From an uncultured Chthonomonas sp. (GTDB taxonomy: Bacteria > Armatimonadota > Chthonomonadetes > Chthonomonadales > Chthonomonadaceae): 40,236 nucleotides of DNA. The notes beneath the pieces are model-generated. The model was not told the origin of the DNA. It saw only the letters and a list, made by a program, of their open reading frames with translations, and did not search any database. Below, piece after piece: positions 35,604 to 40,236 of the stretch; position 1 is the stretch's first letter; each line of letters opens with the position of its first letter. Both the position numbers and the translations under genes were made by a program. The stretch spans positions 1-40,236 of the forward strand of contig CAIXIX010000121.1 in the NCBI GenBank assembly GCA_903919615.1, given 5' to 3'.

Positions 35604-36419
35604 GTGAATTCCAATAGTTATCGCCGCAAGACCACCACACACCGTGCTTTAGGCACAGTTCTCAGAACCACTCTAGCAGTTCTGCTTGTGGGTTCTGCGG
35701 TAACGTTGATGTCTAAACCTGTCTACCGTGCTACCGCCAAGCTTCTCCTCGATTCAGGCGCAACGCAGGCGAACGATCCTGCTGGCTCACCAATGAACGC
35801 CGTCATATCAGGTGGTCATTCGATCCCCACACAGGTGCAGGTCATCACAAGTGAGCATGTGTTTGGTGATGCCTGCAGAGATGCGGATGTGCCTCCGGAC
35901 GCTGTTACGCTCGCGGCGCATCAAATCGATAACACGGATGTCGTGGAGATCGTTACCGAGAGTAGCGCAACTCCGACCTACGCGGAGCGCCTTGCAAAGG
36001 CGCTGCCAAATACCTACCTGAACAGCATAACGGCAAAGCGTAAGACAGGGTTAATGAATGCGATCCAGTTTTCTCAGTACAGGCTGCAAGAGGCGAAGGA
36101 TCAGCTAAAACTGACACGTAAAAAACGGAATGACATGCTCAAGTCCGGCGTGGATCCGGAAGAGGTCGAAGCGATTAAAGATCAAATCGAAGAAGAACAT
36201 GCTGCAGTAGACCGGCTGTCGAACAGCGCGGGAGAGCTGCAGCTCCAGGCAAAGCTGACGCTCGATCCTGTAAGCGTAATCTCACCCGCACGCGCTGCAG
36301 TGCGTGTATCGCCCAATTGGGGCAGCAATCTGCTGCGGAGCGGCCTTGTCGGTATCGTCCTGGGGCTGTTTGTGGTGGGAGCGCAGGGTGCACTTCGCCG
36401 CGGGAACTCAACCCGGTAG
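35604..36419 (+). CDS. Short Wzz-like (chain-length determinant) membrane protein
   Basis: The 271-residue protein has one membrane helix near the start (about 18-36), a periplasmic domain and a second helix near the end (about 243-262), the two-helix plan of Wzz/BcsP-type co-polymerases. The segment after helix 1 (KPVYRATAKLLLDSG) matches the start of Wzz domains. Residues about 150-215 form a charged coiled coil. There is no tyrosine kinase domain. The start is a GTG with GGGAAGG eight bases upstream; a frame from 35559 is less likely. It follows the kinase by 99 bases. No Wzx/Wzy or glycosyltransferase gene is in view, so a role in surface polysaccharide is only inferred. Confidence 0.75.
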   Translation: MNSNSYRRKTTTHRALGTVLRTTLAVLLVGSAVTLMSKPVYRATAKLLLDSGATQANDPAGSPMNAVISGGHSIPTQVQVITSEHVFGDACRDADVPPDAVTLAAHQIDNTDVVEIVTESSATPTYAERLAKALPNTYLNSITAKRKTGLMNAIQFSQYRLQEAKDQLKLTRKKRNDMLKSGVDPEEVEAIKDQIEEEHAAVDRLSNSAGELQLQAKLTLDPVSVISPARAAVRVSPNWGSNLLRSGLVGIVLGLFVVGAQGALRRGNSTR

Positions 36420-36443
36420 GGGCTGGGCAAACCCTGTCCCTAC
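36416..36443. terminator. Bidirectional hairpin covering both stop codons of convergent genes
   Basis: GTAGGG (36416-36421) pairs with CCCTAC (36438-36443), with an inner GGG/CCC pairing around CAAA. The TAG stop of the plus-strand Wzz-like gene (36417-36419) is in the left arm. The TAG stop of the minus-strand gene (36440-36442) is in the right arm. A hairpin between converging genes would act in both directions, though no T-run follows. Confidence 0.5.
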
Positions 36444-37009
36444 AACGGGATGGGTATACCCTGCTCCCGAACCACTACGGCTCGGCCGATAACAGAAAAG
36501 ACGAGAAGCGAAATTGCCGTGAACCAGGCTGCGACACTGAAGCCGATGTGGCCAGCCTGCGCAACAACTACCCCTGCAGTAACTAACAGCCCGGCAAGTA
36601 TCGCAAAAATTTTCATTCCGTAGAGAAACACAAATGGGCAGTAGTGCGCTCCCAGCAGAATTGTCATCGCCGGGAAGAACAGATCCAGGCGATGAAGAGT
36701 TACCGGGAGCAGAAGAGGCATCGAAAGCGGCAGCACAAATGCGACCTGCATTCCCAGACCGTTGAGTGAGTTCTGTGCATTAATTGGCCGATTTCCGCCG
36801 AAGAGCCGTACAAGCAGTTCCGTTGCTGGAAATATGAAAAAGCCACCGACTACCAGAAATGCAATCGCCGACTGAGGTTTCGACCAGGTTGCCAGGCTCG
36901 CCGATACCAGCCAGAGCACTCCCGAAACAAGCTGCCCAAAGAATCCACCACAGTAGCGAAAGCGCACTTCGCGCTGTGCATCCTCAATTTGCAAATCGGG
37001 AGTCTCCAA
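36440..37009 (-). CDS. Multi-pass membrane protein of unknown function
   Basis: The 189-residue protein has five to six predicted membrane helices, at about 25-42, 47-65, 88-107, 109-127, 132-150 and 155-175. Its N-terminal segment RYCGGFFGQLVSGVLWLVSA is rich in Gly and aromatic residues. I recognise no enzyme motif and cannot name a family with confidence. It lies downstream of another small minus-strand gene (30-base gap) and probably shares its mRNA. It converges on the Wzz-like gene with only 20 bases between the stop codons. Confidence 0.7.
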   Translation of the reverse strand: METPDLQIEDAQREVRFRYCGGFFGQLVSGVLWLVSASLATWSKPQSAIAFLVVGGFFIFPATELLVRLFGGNRPINAQNSLNGLGMQVAFVLPLSMPLLLPVTLHRLDLFFPAMTILLGAHYCPFVFLYGMKIFAILAGLLVTAGVVVAQAGHIGFSVAAWFTAISLLVFSVIGRAVVVREQGIPIPL

Positions 37010-37039
37010 TTACTGGTAGCTTTGAAGCTCAGGTAAAGC

Positions 37040-37492
37040 CTACGCAATATGCGGATGCTCGAGAACTGAACCGGACCCTACGGTTACACCGTAGGAGGTG
37101 AGGTAGGTCTCTAAACCGCTCCAGATATCATCGGGCAGTGTAGAACTACTGATCATCTCGGAGAGCGGCCAGAGCAGTGCGAACAGCACCCAGGGCGTTA
37201 TCAGGATAGCGAGCAGGCCCCAGAACGCCGCATGCTTGGTCTCTTCCGGGGTGATCCATTGCCGCTGACCCATGGTCACAACGAGGGACTCCGCTTCCGG
37301 ATCGGCTGCGATTGCGATCGTGATCGCATGCCGCATCTCTCCAGGCTGCTCTCCGTAACCAATCTGAACAAGAAGGTTGCCATTCTCCCCAAGCTTTTGA
37401 GCTTGAACTCCCTTTTGTGATGAGTATCTGTCCACAAGAAAATCGGCCAGTTGATCTGCCGAGACATTTCCATGATAAGTTCGTTGCTGCAT
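37040..37492 (-). CDS. Small membrane-anchored protein of unknown function
   Basis: The 150-residue protein has a soluble N-terminal domain of about 85 residues (beta-rich, with VQIGYGEQPGEMRHAITIAIA and SLVVTMGQRQW), one membrane helix at about 88-110 and a short tail. There is no signal peptide; the helix would anchor it. I do not recognise the family. It is the first of a two-gene minus-strand unit with the multi-pass protein, 30 bases apart. The IS66 element is inserted 92 bases upstream of its start, so its promoter region may have been disturbed. Confidence 0.65.
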   Translation of the reverse strand: MQQRTYHGNVSADQLADFLVDRYSSQKGVQAQKLGENGNLLVQIGYGEQPGEMRHAITIAIAADPEAESLVVTMGQRQWITPEETKHAAFWGLLAILITPWVLFALLWPLSEMISSSTLPDDIWSGLETYLTSYGVTVGSGSVLEHPHIA

Positions 37493-37584
37493 TATGTTCG
37501 GTCCTCCATAACCACACTACTTGAGTCCGCGCCTGGCGGTTGCAACAAATCGCCTTCACAGCGTGTGATGTGTGTAACAGCACT

Positions 37585-37609
37585 GTAAGCGTCAAATAAT
37601 GCCCACCTT
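37585..37609 (+). repeat. IS66 left terminal inverted repeat
   Basis: The first 12 bases, GTAAGCGTCAAA, match the reverse complement of the right end exactly. About 19 or 20 of the first 25 positions match overall. Confidence 0.9.
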
Positions 37610-37665
37610 CCGTTCTGTTTTGGGTTTCATTATAATTCTGGCATCTCAGTTAGGAGGTGCCTTTA

Positions 37666-38037
37666 ATGATAAACGAAGAAAAAGCAGTGCTGTGGCGTTC
37701 GCGGCTCGATTCCTTCGAGCAAAGTGGTATGAGCATCAAGGAGTTCTGTCGGCAGAACTCTCTGGAGCCCAGGTCCTATCGCTATTGGAGGAGCCGTCTC
37801 GGCGAGGTCAAGTTGCCGTTTGTCTCCAGGGACGTCAGTGGCTCTGTTGTTAGCTCTAAATCTCCTTCGTGGCTTTGCATCGACACAGCCTCGGAATCCA
37901 CTCCCTGTTCTCCCGAACCCAATCCCTTTCTGACGGTCCGGATATCTGGCGCCGAGATTGACGTGCACTCCGGCTTCAATGAAGCGCTCCTTCGCTCCAT
38001 CGTTCAGGCACTCGGAGGTGGAGAATGTTGGCGTTGA
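37666..38037 (+). CDS. tnpA: IS66 accessory protein TnpA
   Basis: The 123-residue protein is the first gene of the IS66 element. It resembles the family's small TnpA: an N-terminal helix-turn-helix-like region (LWRSRLDSFEQSGMSIKEFC) followed by the conserved LEPRSYRYWRSRL and a variable tail. These proteins are needed for transposition together with TnpB and TnpC; their exact role is not settled. I use the ATG at 37666, six bases after AGGAGGTG. A GTG at 37657 lies inside that ribosome site and is unlikely. The end overlaps tnpB by 13 bases. Confidence 0.9.
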   Translation: MINEEKAVLWRSRLDSFEQSGMSIKEFCRQNSLEPRSYRYWRSRLGEVKLPFVSRDVSGSVVSSKSPSWLCIDTASESTPCSPEPNPFLTVRISGAEIDVHSGFNEALLRSIVQALGGGECWR

Positions 38038-38387
38038 ACAGCGGTACAAACACCGTATATCTCGCGTGCGGCGCCACTGATCTGCGTAAATCCATCGACG
38101 GCCTTGCGGCGATAGTCAAGTACAGCTTCGATCTGGATCTGTTCAGCAATACCCTCTTCGTCTTCTGCAACCACGATCGCAACAAGATCAAGATACTGTA
38201 CTGGGACCACAATGGCTTCTGGCTCTACTACCGCCGCCTGGACAGCGGACGGTTCAAGTGGCCAAAGCAAAATGCAGATAAGTCGGCAATGGCAGTATCG
38301 CGCCGTCAACTGCAATGGTTATTGGATGGTCTTGCACTTGAACAGCACAAAGCCCACCCGGAAGTGCTCGCACGAATCGCCGTGTGA
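38025..38387 (+). CDS. tnpB: IS66 accessory protein TnpB (Orf2)
   Basis: The 120-residue protein is a clear IS66 Orf2/TnpB: VYLACGATDLRKSIDGLAAIV at the start and KILYWDHNGFWLYYRRLDSGRF in the centre, both hallmarks of the family. The ATG is preceded by GGAGGTG with four bases of spacing and overlaps the end of tnpA, so the two are translationally coupled. Length is normal. The protein helps transposition and has no known catalytic activity. Confidence 0.96.
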   Translation: MLALNSGTNTVYLACGATDLRKSIDGLAAIVKYSFDLDLFSNTLFVFCNHDRNKIKILYWDHNGFWLYYRRLDSGRFKWPKQNADKSAMAVSRRQLQWLLDGLALEQHKAHPEVLARIAV

Positions 38388-38425
38388 AACACCTCAAAAA
38401 AGGATGCAAAATCTCTGTATTGCTA

Positions 38426-38456
38426 TTGACACAATTAGGGCAATATTAGGTATAAT
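38426..38456 (+). promoter_or_regulatory. Near-consensus promoter before tnpC
   Basis: TTGACA (38426-38431) and TATAAT (38451-38456) are both perfect hexamers, but the spacer is 19 bases. The tnpC ATG is only nine bases after the -10, so a transcript from here would be leaderless or nearly so. Confidence 0.5.
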
Positions 38457-38465
38457 GCATGTATC

Positions 38466-40157
38466 ATGGTTTTACTTGAAGACGAAGACTATCATGCTCT
38501 TAAAAGCGGAGCTGACGAGGGCGAGCAACTCAAACGAGAGTTGCTCGCCCTCCAGATCCATGCCCGCCAGAAAGCCGACGAGGCTGAAGCCGAGGCTAAG
38601 CAAGCAAAGGCGGAGATAGAGCGTCTGAAACTCGTGGCGCAGCGGCTTGAACATGACAACGGCATACTCATGGAGCACTACGCGCTCTCCCGGCATCGCC
38701 AGTTCGGAGCTTCCTCCGAGAAGACACCCATCGGCCAGGTACAGATGCTCTTCGACGAAGCCGAGGCTTGCGCCTCGCCTGACGCCTCGGAACCAGAGAT
38801 CACTGTCAGCGCCCATGTGCGCACAAAGAAGACGAGGGGCAAACGCGAGATCGACCTGTCCAAGCTGCCCGTCGAAGAGATCTCATACGACAGTCCGGAG
38901 GATGAGCACCTGTGCCCCGCATGTTCCGCTCAGATGCACCGCATAGGCGAAGAGGTCAGAAGCGAACTCAAGTTTGTTCCTGGTCACTTCGTACATGTCA
39001 AGCACATCCGGGGCGTATTCGGCTGCCGTCCATGTGAACGTAACGAGATTAGCACCCCGATCATCACCACTCCCATGCCGAAGCCAGCCTTTCCGAAGAG
39101 CCTGGCATCCGCATCCCTTGTGTCGTACATCATGGTTCGAAAGTATGTTGAAGGCCTTCCGCTCTACCGACAGGAGCAGGTGTTCACACGCGGCGGCATC
39201 ACGCTGCGCAGACAGAACCTCGCGAACTGGGTAATAGCTGGTGCCGTCTGGCTGGAGCATATCTTCAAGGCGCTGCATGCAGAACTACTGCAGCAAGACA
39301 TCGCTCATGCGGATGAAACCGAGTTGCAGGTGCTCAGAGAAGCGGGCCGAGCCGCCCAGACAAAATCACGAATGTGGGTGTACACAAGTGGACGATACAG
39401 CTATCCGATCCGGCTGTACGAATATCAGTGCACGCGTGCGGCGGAGCATCCGTGTAATTTTCTGACTGGCTTTGCCGGATATCTGCATGTGGATGGTTAC
39501 GGAGCGTACAAACTGCTGCCGGACACCATTACGCTCGCTGGATGCTGGGCGCACGCCAGGCGGCACTTTACTGACGTTATCAGTGTGCTTCCCAAAGAAG
39601 CTCAGAAGAGCTGCAACACGCCTGCGCATATCGGCCGTAATTTCTGCAACGACCTGTTTGATATTGAGCGCGCGCTAAAGGACAAGACGCCGGAGGAGCG
39701 CTACGTTGCCCGCCACGAGCACAGTCGCAAGGTGTTGGACAAATACTGGGAGTGGCTGAATGTGATGGTGTTGAACGTGACAGCAAGCAGCAAGCTTGGC
39801 GAGGCTATACGATATTCAATAAACCAGTGGGAATCTCTGACTAGCTTCATGCAGGATGGCCGCCTTGAGATCGACAACAATCGCGCGGAGCGTACGGTGA
39901 AACCTTTCGTAATAGGTCGCAAGAACTGGCTGTTCGCATGTTCAGAAGGAGGAGCGAAATCTAGCGCGATAGTCTACAGTATCGTGGAAACAGCTAAGGA
40001 CAACGGCCTCGATCCGTTTGCGTACCTGATACACCTCTTCGAGCAGTTGCCGAACATGGACCTAAAAGACGATGCGGCCATAAAGCGACTTCTGCCGTGG
40101 GACGAAACAATCCAAAGCAAGTGCCGAGCCGGCGGCGCCGCGACCAAGTCCGCATAA
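38466..40157 (+). CDS. tnpC: IS66 family DDE transposase TnpC
   Basis: The 563-residue transposase catalyses cut and strand transfer of the element. The N-terminal part is a coiled coil rich in Glu/Lys (about 15-65) followed by RHRQFGASSEKTP, the IS66 helical domain. A zinc-finger-like module follows, with CPAC and a later CRPC. The DDE triad is Asp283 (HADETEL), Asp343 (HVDGYGAY) and Glu468 (LEIDNNRAERTVKP). All are present and the frame is intact, so the protein is probably active. There is no ribosome site before the ATG; see the promoter entry. Confidence 0.96.
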   Translation: MVLLEDEDYHALKSGADEGEQLKRELLALQIHARQKADEAEAEAKQAKAEIERLKLVAQRLEHDNGILMEHYALSRHRQFGASSEKTPIGQVQMLFDEAEACASPDASEPEITVSAHVRTKKTRGKREIDLSKLPVEEISYDSPEDEHLCPACSAQMHRIGEEVRSELKFVPGHFVHVKHIRGVFGCRPCERNEISTPIITTPMPKPAFPKSLASASLVSYIMVRKYVEGLPLYRQEQVFTRGGITLRRQNLANWVIAGAVWLEHIFKALHAELLQQDIAHADETELQVLREAGRAAQTKSRMWVYTSGRYSYPIRLYEYQCTRAAEHPCNFLTGFAGYLHVDGYGAYKLLPDTITLAGCWAHARRHFTDVISVLPKEAQKSCNTPAHIGRNFCNDLFDIERALKDKTPEERYVARHEHSRKVLDKYWEWLNVMVLNVTASSKLGEAIRYSINQWESLTSFMQDGRLEIDNNRAERTVKPFVIGRKNWLFACSEGGAKSSAIVYSIVETAKDNGLDPFAYLIHLFEQLPNMDLKDDAAIKRLLPWDETIQSKCRAGGAATKSA

Positions 40158-40211
40158 GCAATACACAATCCAACGAAATTGAAAACAGCGCACACAATGC
40201 ATAATCACTGC

Positions 40212-40236
40212 AATGTGTGCGCTGTTTGACGCTTAC
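40212..40236 (-). repeat. IS66 right terminal inverted repeat
   Basis: The window ends with TTTGACGCTTAC, the exact reverse complement of the left end of the element. The match continues imperfectly inward to about 25 bases. Confidence 0.9.

Larger units (their letters stand above)
37585..40236 (+). mobile_element. Complete IS66-family insertion sequence
   Basis: The 2652-bp element has terminal inverted repeats beginning GTAAGCGTCAAA at both ends and three plus-strand genes in the usual IS66 order: tnpA-like, tnpB-like and the DDE transposase. GTAAGC-type ends are typical of IS66. All three frames are intact, so it may be active. The base after the left end shows an 8-bp flank ACAGCACT (37577-37584). 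The expected target duplication on the right lies outside the window, because the element finishes on the last base. Confidence 0.93.

Noticed and set aside
36452-36461. 10-bp palindrome GGGTATACCC
   Set aside because: It lies in the last codons of the minus-strand membrane protein (Gly-Ile-Pro) and is short enough to arise from coding sequence; no regulatory role is supported.
1-40236. CRISPR arrays, tRNA or rRNA genes
   Set aside because: I saw no regularly spaced direct repeats and no tRNA-like cloverleaf or rRNA sequence by reading; a covariance-model search was not possible.

Overview
The window is a 40.2 kb stretch of bacterial chromosome with moderately high GC by eye, dense genes and no RNA genes that I can see. 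The paired haem-binding DUF1587/1592-type protein and DUF1552 protein, the many secreted glycoside hydrolases and the Gfo/Idh/MocA and TIM-barrel sugar enzymes suggest a soil or plant-matter heterotroph. Candidate groups are Acidobacteriota, Armatimonadota or the Planctomycetes/Verrucomicrobia group; the sequence alone does not settle which. TTG and GTG start codons preceded by good Shine-Dalgarno sequences are common.

Layout. From 266 to 9306 all genes are on the minus strand: a ComEC-like metallo-beta-lactamase lipoprotein with a degraded metal site, hisI, hisF, a secreted GH99-like (WbsX-type) protein, a very large GH20-like hexosaminidase, a secreted alpha/beta hydrolase and a small unknown protein. 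A divergent promoter region (9307-9686) follows. From about 9.7 kb to 36.4 kb fifteen genes run in the same direction with very short gaps or overlaps. They are a three-module NRPS (A-T-C-A-T-C-A-T-TE), a GH81 beta-1,3-glucanase lipoprotein, an ABC ATPase with a frameshifted permease carrying two Ig-like repeats, a GH29 alpha-L-fucosidase, an ankyrin protein, an OafA-like acyltransferase, the DUF1592 and DUF1552 pair, a DeoC aldolase, a Gfo/Idh/MocA dehydrogenase, a sugar isomerase/epimerase, a D-2-hydroxyacid dehydrogenase, a P-loop sugar or nucleoside kinase and a short Wzz-like protein. Two small minus-strand membrane protein genes converge on this run through a hairpin that contains both stop codons. 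The window ends with a complete IS66-family insertion sequence (37585-40236) whose right inverted repeat finishes on the last base.

How the parts may work together (inference). The secreted hydrolases would cut beta-1,3-glucan, fucosylated and amino-sugar glycans outside the cytoplasm. The DUF1592/DUF1552 pair may be a redox system in the envelope. The five overlapping genes deoC to kinase look like a cytoplasmic route for an unusual sugar or sugar acid. The NRPS would make a tripeptide, with a Val-like residue as the third unit. Its tight linkage to a surface beta-1,3-glucanase and an ABC transporter raises the possibility of an attack system against fungi or oomycetes. No regulator, phosphopantetheinyl transferase, MbtH protein or SusC/D-type importer is visible in the window.
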